Shown here one piece after another: positions 32,040 to 43,140 of a stretch of 64,000 nucleotides of DNA. The translations under genes and the position numbers were made by a program. Under the pieces are notes generated by a model. It saw only the letters and a program-made list of their open reading frames with translations. It was not told where the DNA came from and searched no databases. How positions within the stretch are numbered: the first letter of the stretch is position 1; the number at the start of each line of letters is the position of its first letter. Location: positions 248,001-312,000 of the forward strand of contig JAKSZP010002652.1 of NCBI GenBank assembly GCA_022478985.1, in the 5' to 3' direction. This DNA is from Massospora cicadina. Lineage: Eukaryota > Entomophthoromycota > Entomophthoromycetes > Entomophthorales > Entomophthoraceae.

Positions 32040-32720
32040 AAGATAAGTCTAATACGCCTGACAAAACTCTGGCTCCAAAGGACTAACTCCATCAATGCTA
32101 TTTAGGTGCAAAAAGAAGTTGTAATGGATTTGTAGGGTAATTTTAGTGTCAACTACCCTTTGTTCACCTGCTTTAATTAATACTTCTTCTGAAGCATATA
32201 AAGGGATACCCTCGAGGGCGTCCACTGAAGGAGGCAACATTTTTGTATGCTTTCCTGCCATGGTGTAATGTAATGTTAAAGCGGAAGAGGGAAACTCAAC
32301 GGTGCAAGCATATTCTTTTTTAAACTCTTCTTTGGTCAGATTAGAGGAACCTCATAGTTAAGCAAGGAGAGAAAGCCCTGCTTCAAGTTAATAACCCCTT
32401 CATATTTGAGTATGAACTGGGTTCCAATGAGTAAATCGTAGGTATTATTGGTCAAAGCCACTGCTAAAGCTGCTAAGAGAAGCTTCCCAAAATGAATGGG
32501 CAGGGAAGAGTACGCCCCAATGGAGCGGGTATTGTTTGGACCCACAGTTCCAAACTCTTGAGTGTAGTTGAGGTCATGGGCCATCTTAATTTCTTAATTA
32601 GCTTGGAGACACAATGTTCACTGGGACCCAGTGTCAAGGATAGCTCTAACCTGCAATCCATTAACGATGACCTCACTTTAGTTAAAGTACCACCCAAGTA
32701 GGGGGAAGAGCGAGGACCTC
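32040..32720 (-). pseudogene. E6 aspartic protease
   Basis: GLQVRAILDTGSQ followed by a TGA gives the intact DTGS active site near 32,620. The adjacent frame reads YTQEFGTVGPNNTRSIGAYS, TNNTYDLLIGTQFILKYEGV and LLNYEVPLI, homologous to P1's protease in order (EYGTAGPQSTRSIGA, YDLLLGTQFL). The linker with AGKHTKMLPPSVDALEGIPL extends to about 32,050. Confidence 0.8.
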
Positions 32721-34260
32721 TTTTAAAGATAAGTGGAGGCAAGTCTTTTGGCCATGTCAGGGTATTTCTTCTGGATAATCTGCAATGTATGAACGCACTG
32801 GGTAGATTGGATAAATGTGGCAATGAGCTGTTCAGAATCACTGGCAGTGTCAATAATCTTGAGACCACTTATTACTTGCTTAAGATAAGTTTGACGAGGG
32901 ATATTATCCCAATTCATTCTCTCCGGGTTCAATTGATCAGGTACCTCCACTTCACCTGAGGCTCCTAAAATGAAACGATCAACATCTTCATCACCCCAGC
33001 AGACTCGTCTTCAGAGGGGTTATCAATGCAGATTAGTGAGACCATAGGAGGTGGGGTAGGTTTAGGACTTCCCTTATGGGCTGATAGGTTCTGGGGTCGT
33101 TCCTCAACCTTATTAACTTTTGTGGGAGGCGTTGGAATTATCACCACTCGTATTTTGACCTTTAAAGTAGGGGTTTTTGCTGCCTCAGGGAGACAGGTTC
33201 AGACTAGAATTATCTGAATGAGAGGTTGAGGGGGATGACACCGTGGAGGTGGATGCTTTAAATTCAAAGCTTTGGGCCGTTCAGTGGCTGTGTGCTTTTG
33301 TGAAACAGGCGGTGTATTTTTTATGACCTGATCATTTAACATATTGTTAGTGGTAGCGATTGGGACCTTAGAAAGGGGTTTGGGCTTAGGAACCAGTTTT
33401 GGGACCACTTGGGAAGGCCGCTCTGAAGAAGAAGATGATCAAGGCATTGGGGTGACGGCTTTTACCAGCTGAGTTTTTACAACTGACGATGGAGGGGATC
33501 GTTGAACCATCACTGCCATTACCACCTGACTCCCCTTTATGGGAATAAGAAGCATTCTGCTATTGCAACTCCTCAGGAGCAGGTTTCCAAAGGGAAACAG
33601 CCGCAGTAGATGCTAATTTGGTCGACATAGAAGCTTGGCTCATAGCTCCTTGTGTAGGGTCACACTCATAGATATCTGCAACTGTTATAAAAGCCTCCTT
33701 GATATCTTGTAAAGTTTTAAATGTGCGCTTTACAGAAGAAAGATGCATTGCCAAAGAGGGATGAGATGCCAAGCCAGTCACTGTAGCTGCAATTGCATCA
33801 TCAAAAGGGAGCATTTGGGCAAGTAACAAAGGTTGAGCTTTATTATAGAAGCGCTCAACAAATGAAATGATCAATTCTCCCTCTTTCAAACTAAGGCGCA
33901 TAACGGCCTATTTTTATCGCTGCAAACTTTGTTTAGAACCAAATTCATCAAGCAGCGACTGCTTAACCTCTGCCCAAGTGCTGAGGTTGAACTTGGTGGG
34001 GACCATTCTTTCTTGTGCTATTCGATTTAATGCAAGAAAGAATATTCTGGACTTTTTGCCACTCAGCTGCTCTTTCCATCTCAGATTCATAAACATAAAG
34101 GAAGGAGGAAATACTTCCCTCACCAGGTATGAACTTGTCTCACAGAGGTGTTATCTTATAACAGGGCGTTGTAGTGAGTGCTTAAGCCGTTTAAGGCGAG
34201 ACAGAGCACTAGCTAGCTGGAGTTCATTGGCGGCTAGCTGAGGGTTTATTTCCTTTTTTA
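32721..34260 (-). pseudogene. E6 gag
   Basis: Capsid-like pieces: FNLSTWAEVKQSLLDEFGSK and LKEGELIISFVERFYNKAQP, followed by LLAQMLPFDDAIAATVTGLA, similar to the retrotransposon gag domain (W...L...F...Y, then hydrophobic helices). Further on is a long Pro-rich spacer (VPKPKPLSKVP, PTPPPMVS) between 33,000 and 33,450. I see no clear CCHC knuckle. The N-terminal part near 34,250 is decayed. Confidence 0.65.
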
Positions 34261-34281
34261 GTGGTTTTTGTAGTGCAGGCT

Positions 34282-34299
34282 CCCCTGTAGTGAGCACCA
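34282..34299 (-). other. E6 primer-binding site
   Basis: The minus strand reads TGGTGCTCACTACAGGGG, base for base identical to the M1 site, two bases inside the proposed LTR edge. Confidence 0.8.
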
Positions 34300-34301
34300 A
34301 T

Positions 34302-34655
34302 TGTTGAATTTTTGGTTTGGAAAAAGGCTCACTGGTGCTTATTTACCTCTAATCCAACAATATATGTGAATGGCTTTTCTCATCACTTATATAAAGTATA
34401 TAAAAATATTTAAATAAGGAAAAGATTTAGATTTATATATTTTTATTTTGTCGCCATGTGGGGGTAAAAAGACTGTCTCCTTCAAAAATCAATAATAGTA
34501 TTTAAAATGTCGAGGCTCAACATTCAGATAGCTAGAGGTTTTCTGAAAAAAGTAGTATGTGATCTTAGCCTATTGAAGCTCAAAAAGCTCGCTTCACTTT
34601 GGCTGAACAATGTATGGGGAATTATGTTTGGCTAATATGTACCCATGGGTTAACA
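34302..34655 (-). repeat. Probable E6 5' LTR
   Basis: Plus-strand ends TGTTGAATTT and GGGTTAACA give inverted TGTT/AACA termini, 354 bp apart, next to the PBS. On the minus strand a TTTATATAAGTG TATA-like box is near 34,400. The outer border is inferred from the terminal rule only. Confidence 0.4.
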
Positions 34656-34720
34656 AATTTATAAATTGCAGCCAATCCCCTTTGATAAAAATATTTCACC
34701 TTGGGGGACCCCCACCACAT

Positions 34721-35110
34721 CTAAAAGGGGATGGTCCCCATGTAGGTGCTTAATGGACCTGGCAAGGCTGGTGGAGTACCATCTGATGGACGCCTCATTG
34801 CCCACTTCATAGTTTGAGTAATCTGACTGCTGGATATTGGGTTAGTTGCCCATAAAGTATACAAAATCATGTTACCCTGATTTGCGGGGTTCCACTGTGA
34901 ATCAGCTAGGGTCTTTAGGCCAATAAAATTGTTATTGGTAGTTAAATCAATCTTATATCTTTTGGGGACTTGTATTTGTCTGAAATTTCCCCTTTTTGGC
35001 CGATTTTTACCCACAACGTTCTTATTCTGAAGATGGGGAGGAAAATATTTGACATCATTTTTGATCCTCATATTCCTTAGACTTAATCTTCTACTTGATA
35101 GTGTTGACAT
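34721..35110 (-). CDS. Open frame of 129 codons, no recognised domain
   Basis: This is one of the longest frames not explained by a known retrotransposon domain. It is basic in its first half (KNVVGKNRPKRGNFRQIQVP) and ends with RRPSDGTPPALPGPLSTYMG. I recognise no motif. It lies between the E6 LTR and the integrase end of E7, so it may be part of an LTR or 3' region of E7, or a fortuitous frame. A cellular gene is possible but not supported. Confidence 0.2.
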   Translation of the reverse strand: MSTLSSRRLSLRNMRIKNDVKYFPPHLQNKNVVGKNRPKRGNFRQIQVPKRYKIDLTTNNNFIGLKTLADSQWNPANQGNMILYTLWATNPISSSQITQTMKWAMRRPSDGTPPALPGPLSTYMGTIPF

Positions 35111-35119
35111 AGGCTGAGG

Positions 35120-35900
35120 ATTGAAGCCCTATAAATAGCTCTATCAGTATTCCTAAATAATTTGAGGGTTTCTCAGAACTGGGTTCAAGTGTGAAACAAA
35201 ATATTGGTGGTATACAATACCACCATCCATAGAGTGGTCTGAAAGGTGATTTGCCTTCGTACAAATGATGAATCAGATTGTAAGAAAATATTTATGACAA
35301 TAAGTAAGTTAACCAACTGAAAAGCTTTCAGCTACCAGTTTCTTATAGGTAGTGTCTAAAGTACCATTTACCCTTTAAATCATTACATTAGATTTTGGAT
35401 GATAAGGCTTTGTCAGTACTTCTTGTAACCCCATCATATCATTCAACTTTGATATGAGATGCGTGGTAAAGTTGCTTCTGTTTACTGTTCACTTAACTAG
35501 AGGACAATAATGACAATATATTAACTTCTCCATTATGGGTTTAGCAGTAAAGCTGGCATCCACATTGGCTAACTCAAGCTTCTCTACCCAACAATTCAGA
35601 TGTTCACCAGCCACTATAATGCACTTGCTTCTTTCAGTGCTCATAAATAGTGATCCTATTATATCATTGGAGATAGTATGCCAAGAAACTCAGGCTTCCC
35701 TAGTCAGAGAGTGGTTGCTTTCTTATAGGGCTTATTTACCTGACACATTACACACTAAGCAATAATCTCCACAATGGCAAAATTAAGGGTTTTATAACAG
35801 TACTACTGACGAACCAGATCTAACGTATTCTTTAGCCCTTTGTTTTCTGGTAATTTATGAGCCGCATTGATGAAAGCAGTTAATTTGGAAGGCTTTGAAA
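35120..35900 (-). pseudogene. E7 integrase
   Basis: Minus frames read CLVCNVSGK (end of the zinc module), HTISNDIIGSLFMSTERSKC, IIVAGEHLNCWVEKLELANV, FTTHLISKLNDMMGLQEVLT and KPYHPKSNVMI then a stop and RVNGTL. These are the core strands with first Asp (SNDIIG), a decayed second Asp and the glutamate region (NG-x-IER normally). Many stops are present. Confidence 0.8.
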
Positions 35901-36049
35901 AACTTTAGGGAATTTGCTGACAAATTTATACATTTGTCCCTTAACAATTTTTGTGTTCACTATCGTCTTATTAATGCTTGCTAAATTTCTATAAGATGGT
36001 CCAAAAATAAGTTTAATAATCATTCTTTTTTATAAAGAATTTGCTTTGC

Positions 36050-36660
36050 TTTGGAGAACCAGAACTTTTGGCATCTGGAATAGACTATCTGAATTTTGAT
36101 GAACAGTCCTTGTTCAAGCTAAAATATCAAAATTATACGCTTATAAAATTGAAGGCCCAACTGGCCATCTACCTTTAGGCTCATTTTTGATAGGGACCAT
36201 CACAGTGAAGAATGGTCCATTACCACTTGAAAATGTACTCTGTGAATGTATACTCTGAATTGCTTACAGTCTTTCATTAATGCAAGTCATTCATGCTTGG
36301 TCACAGTGTGGTTTCGCTACTGCTTACTCATACTTTGGCAAAAATATGATACAGAGTGTTTAAATCTGATTTCATTTATATGATTAATATCTCACTAATT
36401 TCCATTAAATATGCATATACATGTAAAATAAATGGCTGATCAAGCTTGTAAATTGCAATATTGGCTCCATCATTAAAATTATTTAGATGCATTGAAGGAG
36501 TAATGAGCTTTCTCATTCCATGCAAAGCCTTTCTTGAAAAACTTTTAACTGTTAAAAAGTGTTTTGGCAATGGAAGCAAACTTATCAAAGAAACAGCAAT
36601 AATAGAAAACCATTTCTAAAAATACTTGCACATCTTAAACATTTTTCATTGTAACATGCC
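36050..36660 (-). pseudogene. E7 RNase H region (decayed)
   Basis: By position between RT and integrase. A 70-codon minus frame contains KALHGMRKLITPSMHLNNFN, resembling the thumb-to-RNase H passage, and ANIAIYKLDQPFILHVYAYL (normally P-x-L-x-x-x-D-x-x-K-PF-L-x-TDAS). Other parts are too decayed to read. Confidence 0.5.
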
Positions 36661-37284
36661 CAAATCGCCTCAAGGTTTTTGAGGGTTTAGTCAACCAGCG
36701 TCTACAATAATACTATGTATTCAATTTATTTTTTGGTGAAAACACATTATAATGTTTTAACTTCAAGATTTCTGCTGTTCAATTTTGACAAATTCCTTAA
36801 AATGTTTCAGGCGATCTGTAAAAGTGCACCTAACAACAATAATATTATCTAGGTAGATAAGAACTAAGAAAAATTAAGATTACCTAACATGACATACATT
36901 GCCTATTGGAATATAGCTGGTGCATTGCAAAGACCTTGAGGTATTTGCGTTAGTTGTTAGTATGTAGTCATCTTTAATTGGCCATTTCTTCTTAATTCTC
37001 CTTTTGTAGATCAAATTGCCAGTTCCTAGATATGATGTCCATTTCTAAAAAAATTGAGCCCCTCTAAGGCATTCAAGAGAATCATCTATTACCAGTAGCA
37101 GTTTGATTCCTTTTTTGTTTTGTTCAACTGTTGGTAATCTTTGACAGCTCAGTTGGATCCATCCTTCATTTTACAATTAAGATTAACCTCTCCCAAGGGA
37201 TTAAAGATGGAACCAATAACCCATGTTTCAGGTTTTTGTTAAAATTCAAAGGTCAGGTCCTTTGAAGGCTACATGATGAATATT
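36661..37284 (-). pseudogene. E7 reverse transcriptase
   Basis: Minus blocks: NCKMKDGSN then a stop and AVKDYQQLNK (fingers), TQIPQGLCNAPAIFQ then a stop and AMYVML, and FLVLIYLDNIIVVRCTFTDR with LKHFKEFVKI. The catalytic loop is YLDN, with the second Asp lost. The first catalytic Asp region is decayed near 37,050. The frame is cut at 37,285 by an LTR-like block. Confidence 0.75.
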
Positions 37285-38012
37285 TGTTAGTAGCACTAGC
37301 GGAATCTCTTAGGGGATTCTCTCTCTCTAGGGAAAATCTCTTAACGGAAATGCGTCATTGAGGCAATCTCTGTTCACTTGAACAGGCAAGGATCTCTAGT
37401 CAAAGCTAGTCAATCTCTCAATGGAATTGACATCATTGAGGCAATCTCTGCTATCTGAGGAGGTAAAACTCTGCATAAGGTGCAGGCAGTCTCTCAGTAG
37501 AAACTAAGAAAAAAATAATGACATAAGATTTATTTGAATGAGCGTAACTTTATTGGGAAATAAATGGTGCTATAAATAGTATCAGAATAGAATCAAGAAT
37601 AAAATAAAACAAAGGAAGATGACAGTCCAGATGGCGAGAGGTAAGCATATACAACGTGTGAAGGTAGACATAGATTCAGGAATTTAGGAGGTAAAGGCAC
37701 AGTTTAGGTTTAGGGTTAGATTAGATCAGGCTTTATTATTGAGCTGGATTGAGATAATGATAACACAGCTAAGTGGTTTACATTATCTACCATAGGGAGA
37801 CCAATATAAAGAAAGGTATAATAGGTGACATAAGGCATTATAGGTGGCGTGAAGTGGTTAATAGGTGGGTAGATAATTTTTACTGAATAAATTCTCAGAC
37901 TAATATCAAGATGAATAGTAACTTGGCTTGGGCATTCTTCCCTATCTTATCAGCCAATGGAGCAAAAACAGGGCGATTCATCCCAAATTCGTTTAACTGT
38001 GAATTTGGAGAT
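37285..38012. repeat. Solo-LTR-like block with internal tandem repeat
   Basis: It starts TGTTAGTAGCACTAGC and interrupts the RT reading of E7. ATATT precedes it and ATATT also occurs at about 38,013, a possible 5-bp duplication, but the right end is not a clean CA. Inside, TCATTGAGGCAATCTCTG occurs twice, 78 bp apart (about 37,355 and 37,433), within longer similar units. AATCTCT recurs many times nearby. The minus strand has a CTATTTATAGCACC TATA-like site near 37,570. Confidence 0.45.
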
Positions 38013-38059
38013 ATTAACTATCTGATGCTAGGTAAAATAAAATTTATAATTTGACCCTT

Positions 38060-38420
38060 GATCCCAATAAAATATCAGTTTTAAATTAATAATAATTATA
38101 GGCAAAAAATGCAATAATAATTAAATGTATTGCAATCCCAAGGTTGAGGCTTTACACCTAAAGGGTGAAGCCTGAAACCATCTTTGAGTAGTTTAGCAAC
38201 TTTATTGGCAAATATGACTTTACCTTACTGTGGGTAATTAATTGGCTGCATTTAGATTGATATTTGATCCCTGGCATCAACTTTATGAACTATACCTTTG
38301 GCACATCTGAAGTCATAATATTCTTATACAGACACTTTAGAATATAGGTAAAATAATTCAAGGACCTGATCCTATTGTTCCTATAAGTGCCCAGTAAGGT
38401 TTTAAGATCAAATACGGCAA
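38060..38420 (-). pseudogene. E7 protease-RT linker
   Basis: The minus frame includes EYYDFRCAKGIVHKVDARDQ, MQPINYPQ, a stop, then GKVIFANKVAKLLKDGF. This matches E9's DDFDLGCANGVTHKINTGDH segment, which in these elements directly precedes the RT fingers. Confidence 0.7.
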
Positions 38421-39109
38421 AATATTGCCTTATATTACTAGTCATCTGGTAATCCCATTTCAGCCATCTGGTTAAAATCATGGAAGGATAAAAGTTATTT
38501 AGTAATTAAGTGAGCATATGCCACTACCTGATTCTTTTTATCTGTATTTTCATATCTAATAGGTTGGCAACTAGTACCTAAAATTCACCATAACCATGAA
38601 TTAAAATCCCTATCGCAAGATATGGTTCAGCTCTACCTTTCTGCCATGGCGCTTTCAATTCATTATACAGATATTCAGGAATTTACTAAGTATGGACAGC
38701 GTCCACAACGCACTGCTCCTTGGAATTAACAACCTATGGCCTTCGTCCCTTGAGGAATTTAATTGATATTATTCAATCTGATCATGTGGCTTTTCAGAGC
38801 GTCAACCAGTCTGTTAAAACTTCATTAGAGTAATCCCATCCATATATACCAGACTGTTATAATTGTTATTCATAATTTGGGGCGGATCCCTTTTTTGTAA
38901 TAAAAGAGCGGCATAGTTTGCCCTATAATATTTTACTTTTATTCTTTAAAATCACAGCAAACCCCATAGTATATCTTATGAATTCATGCTAAATAAATAT
39001 TTCATAATTCTGATTGAGTAAAACTATTGCAAGTGCTGTGACAATGTATAATATAAACCATAGAGACGAGGCGCTATATGCTCAACTAGTAGGATTAGTT
39101 TGCAGGCCA

Positions 39110-39270
39110 TCAGTTAGAAAAACTTTATTATGATCCAGATCAGGTGCAAAACTAACCTTTACAATGACTTTGTAGATACAATGTTAATTGGAGCTCCACT
39201 GTCAATGATGGGCAAACCTTTACTCAACTAACCAAAATATCTGCATAAATGCAATCAGAAAGGGAAAAAT
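39110..39270 (-). pseudogene. E7 protease active site
   Basis: The minus strand reads PIIDSGAPINIVSTK at about 39,170-39,215. DSGA is an accepted variant of the DTGS/DTGA catalytic motif. The rest of the protease (38,500-39,100) is decayed; a spacer-like Gln/Arg-rich part is not clear. Confidence 0.7.
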
Positions 39271-40735
39271 ATTGTTTAATTTCAAGATTGAGCATTATTA
39301 GCTAAATCAAAAAAATGAAAAAGATGTTCACCTATATCAATTAAGTTCCCCTTGATGATGGCCATTAAAATTATTATGTTGACATTATCCAAGGCACAAC
39401 TTTCTGGCTCCATGTGCGCTTGCTTGTTTTGGAGCTGCTTTATGTATTTACGCATCACCTCTTTAATTAATTTGGGCTTGAATATCTTTGATTTGAACGA
39501 GTACCTACATGAGCCTCACTATTCATTTCTTGATATATGGAAGGTTTATGCCATCACCCATATGCATTTTGCTACGTTTGCTCTGTACAATTGTTATGCT
39601 AAATCATGTGGAACTTAAACATAGGCGGAAATGGACTTTTCTTGGTATAGCCCGCCTAGTCTTTTCCCACATAGGACACTTGATTGTCAATAGGTACAAC
39701 CACATTGACATTGTCCATTTATACCTAATAAAAACTATAAAACATGGCCTTCTTTTCCATATTTAAAACAGGTTTCCAATTTTTTACATTGGCATTTTGG
39801 GTTTCTAAAATAAATTAGTATTAGCTTCTTTTTTATTCATTACTCTGTTTTTGTTGTAAAATTTCTGTGTAATTTTATTTTGTCTTTATTGCATTTTAGT
39901 AGCTTTTGTTAGGGGCATCAAATGTCGTCCCATAAATCTGCAATAATTCTACCATCTGTGTTGTTTTAGATCTGAAATAAGACAGAGATCATATCCAATA
40001 AAAATATTTTTAGGGATAAGCTTAATTATATTGCAATACAAGCATAAAAATTGTTTAATACTCTTTCCCTAATGAGTAACTGAGCTTCTCAGTATAATTA
40101 GTCAGCAAAGGTATTAATGGTCTCATCCTTTTTGAAGTGGAAGAACATAGATACTTGATTCCGGTTGACAAGTGTTCTGGGCTTTCAAAATCATTCATAA
40201 TGATATTCTTTGCCTCTATTTAAGTTGTCAAAAAAATAATGAGTCTGAATCATTTTTGATATGAATTAACCTTTAAACAAAGCTGATGACAATTAATGGA
40301 AAAAACTTCCTAGTGAACTCTTTGATCCATCCATTGTTTCTAAAGATACAAAAGATATAATTTGGTCTGGAAATCCCTCAATGAGTGCAAAAGATTTCAT
40401 CCAGGTACATACCAAGCATAATGTTTTCTCAAGTTTAAAGGAAGTTCTTGCCAATCACAAGTATCAATACCCTCATCTGCTTCATGTCCCTCTTCAGCAT
40501 ATAAATATTTGATCATTGAAGTAGATAAAGTACGTTTTACTCTATCCTGCTGCTTTAAATTATTGCAAAGTGCTTTTTCCCTAGTGACAAATTATTCCAC
40601 TAGGACTCTTGATAAAAGATAATTATCTAGTAATTGTTTAGCCTTCAAAGGAACTGGTCAATAAATTATGTAAATTTTTTGAAATAAGTCCATTCATCAG
40701 CGGCTAATCTGGGTAGGACAGGACTTTGATAACTT
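39271..40735 (-). pseudogene. E7 gag region (strongly decayed)
   Basis: By position upstream of the protease on the minus strand. I can read no firm CCHC knuckle: a TGTxxxTAT-like pair near 39,700 lacks the second half. The plus-strand frames of 88 and 85 codons over 39,352-39,766 look like shadows. The region ends at the 3' end of LINE-2. Confidence 0.4.
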
Positions 40736-40845
40736 TTTAAATTTAAATTTATTGCGGGGAAGGCTGACCATGGGATGGACACTTCCAAATATGACTCAGA
40801 AGAGACAAAACTTTGTACCAGGGGAGGCACCCCAGAGAAGCGATG

Positions 40846-42250
40846 CTATCTCCTATTGCCAGCAGGAACGCCACTTATGGGGAGGGGGAGGAAACGTGGG
40901 AAGGGGCCGTAGCCACAATTGAGCACGTGTGGAGGAAGGGGTCTGATTTGATGAACCAGACTGGGAACCAAGAGGAGACCAGCTGTCGGCGACGTGGTGG
41001 GAGGTAACCAAACATCCACACTTGAAAGTGGTCCACCAGATGAGACCGGAATCTGTGGACTGCTTCTGAGAGGGTGGGGGTGGAGCCTGCAATGGCATAT
41101 AAGACAATTGTTTGGATGGTCCACATGGCGATTGCAACCACCAAAGCACGAAGGGAGGGCGGAACGGGGGAGGCCATTGATAGAGCAAAAATATCTCTTG
41201 ACAGACTGAAGGGATGCGTTTGATCCTGGCCCAGAAGATGTTGAACTTCGAGTCATATCACTTTAAAGGTGGGGCACTTCTCCAGGCAGTGGAACAGCGT
41301 TCCATACTGGCCACACACGACACAGGATGAGTTTAAAGCGTTAGAGCGCTCAGCTGTACAATACACCCGCCTCAGGCAGCGCCACACATGGGAACGGACT
41401 TGAGGTTGCAACAGAGGATGGTGTGCATATTTCCAGATATCTTTTTGGGTTTCAATGGAGTAAGGGATGTCCATCATGTCCAGGTAGTCCACCCTGGATA
41501 GGACATGGGGCCTAGTGGGGACCACGCCATCATGGATGGGTAGCCCCTGTACCTCTTGTGTGAACTGAGGAGATGGGTGGCCTCTTTGGGTTGTATGTCC
41601 GCTAATATGAATTCTCCACTCAGCGCTCCGCATGGAGAGTAGGATTCGTTTGTTGTGGGTTTTAGTCCCGTGAGGACCTGTGGCCGATGTGTGTGTAGCA
41701 AGGTATTTCATCAGGGAGTGGGGGTTCAATGGATTGTTGAGGCCCAAGGCTCGGGAGAAGTTGGAGCAGGCTGCGCGGGACCAGTATTGGGAGGGGAGTG
41801 TAGGGGCGGTGATGGCCGCAACCAGGTGCCCAGGATCTTGGCGGTATGGGCTTTGAAGTCAAGCAGGCCCATGCCACCATGATGTTGGGGGCCAAACATG
41901 ACCTCTAACCGCACTGGTGGAGGGCGGTCTGACCAAAGCCATCCTTGCAGCAGGGCATACAAGGATTTGAAGAAGCTTGGGGAGAAGGGGATGGCATGGG
42001 CTCCGAACCAGACTTTGGATAGGAGCATAGAGTTGGCTAAAACAACCCTGCCAGCAAGGGAAGTAGGGTGGGCTTTGAGAGAGGCAATTCGTTTCGTCAC
42101 ATTATCCAGAATATGGCACTCCATTACTGCTGACGCATATCCGCCTGCCTCCATCCACACGCCCAGATGGCGTACTGGTCCTATGGTAGGACATGGCATG
42201 AAGGGGAGCACCAGTGGGGCGGTGTGTTTTGAGTTAGTAGGGCGAGGACG
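40846..42250 (-). pseudogene. LINE-2 ORF2: C-terminal part
   Basis: Frames read GPVRHLGVWMEAGGYASAVM, AHPTSLAGRVVLANSMLLSK, a HHGGMGLLDFKAHTAKILGT block, and NSSCVVCGQYGTLFHCLEKC, the same CX2CX7HX4C knuckle as in LINE-1. Two frames of 164 and 161 codons are open here, so LINE-2 is somewhat less damaged than LINE-1 in this part. Confidence 0.85.
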
Positions 42251-43140
42251 TGGGCGAGCAGATGGGTCGGGTTGGGAACTAATTGCTGGGGCCCAGCAGT
42301 TCTGAAACCAACCAAGGAGGATGATTTCGGTTTTGGAGTTGTTCAGTGCCGCGTTGCTTACCTGGGTTTACTCCTGGATGAGAGCTTCAAGCGTGAGTGC
42401 ATCTTGTTTATTAAACACCCCAACCACACAATCATCTGTGAACGCCATTATTTTGACTGGGGCTTGGCCTGGCACATGGACCCCTGTGAGTTGGACCTTC
42501 ACATTTCGCAGTAGTGGGTCAAGGCTGAAGTTGTATAAGAGTGGGCTGAGGGGTCCCCTTGTCGCAAGCCCCTTTGAGGGCGGACTACTTCCGTTAGGAA
42601 GCCAGGGCCACGCACTGCCATTGTTGCAGATTCTGTGAGCAGCATTACCCAGTTGATGAAGCGAGGGGGTAGGCAGAATTGATGGAGGCAGGCCCTGAGG
42701 TATTCCCAGTTTACTCTATCATAGGGCTTTTTTTTTAGTACTAGATCTATCATAGGGCTTTTGTTGGTCCAAAAATACAAGTGCCCCAGAGGCTGTGGAC
42801 TGACATACATTAGCCACAGAGTGCACGTTATCCCAAATCAACCTTCTGGGGATGAAACCAAATTGTTCTGGGGAGATGGTGGCAAATGCTACAGTCCTTA
42901 AACGGTTAGCCATAATTTTTGTTAAAATTTTAGTGTCTGTGTTTGTTAGAGAAATGGGGTGCCAGTTGGATAAGTCTAGCTTATCCCTTTTCTTGAAGAG
43001 TGTGACAGTGAAGGCCTCATGTCCTCCTGGTAGGAGGTGCATTTCCATCAGGCTTTGGTTAAGTGGGGCGAGCAGCAATGGGGATATGTATTTGAAATAT
43101 TTTTTGTAGAACTCATATGGAATGCCATCTGGGCCTGGGC
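42251..43140 (-). pseudogene. LINE-2 ORF2: reverse transcriptase
   Basis: Minus frames give FKKRDKLDLSNWHPISLTNT, ISPEQFGFIPRRLIWDNVHS, GALVFLDQQKPYDR (first catalytic Asp present), YDRVNWEYLRACLHQF, VVRPQRGLRQGDPSAHS and, rc of about 42,420-42,450, MAFTDDCVV. The catalytic loop FTDD keeps both aspartates. QKPYDR is duplicated around the micro-insertion at 42,715-42,762. Confidence 0.9.
42715..42762 (-). mobile_element. Micro-insertion with 17-bp target duplication and poly(A) tip
   Basis: TCTATCATAGGGCTTTT occurs at 42,715-42,731 and again at 42,746-42,762. Between them is TTTTTAGTACTAGA, on the minus strand TCTAGTACTAAAAA. LINE-1 has the uninterrupted version (CCTATGATAGAGTAAAC near 15,657), so this is an insertion in LINE-2. 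Tail plus duplication is what a severely 5'-truncated LINE-mobilised RNA leaves. The same ATCTAGTACT-A(n) tip is found at 58,885-58,912. Confidence 0.75.

Larger units (their letters stand above)
30234..34301 (-). mobile_element. E6: Ty3/gypsy element (-), 3' part with integrase missing
   Basis: From right to left: PBS identical to that of M1, gag, protease, RT and RNase H, then an abrupt end at the E5 LTR. Integrase and the 3' LTR are absent from this side; E5 probably inserted after RNase H, or a deletion removed the rest. Protein sequence differs clearly from M1/P1, so this is another family despite the identical PBS. Confidence 0.75.

Noticed and set aside
37285..37500. CRISPR-like or satellite array from repeated AATCTCT motifs
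   Set aside because: Only two longer units recur, with no regular spacers; it fits LTR-internal repetition better.
39352..39766. Two overlapping plus-strand open frames of 88 and 85 codons as candidate genes
   Set aside because: No domain is recognisable and they lie opposite the expected gag region of E7; low-complexity, AT-rich sequence gives such frames by chance.
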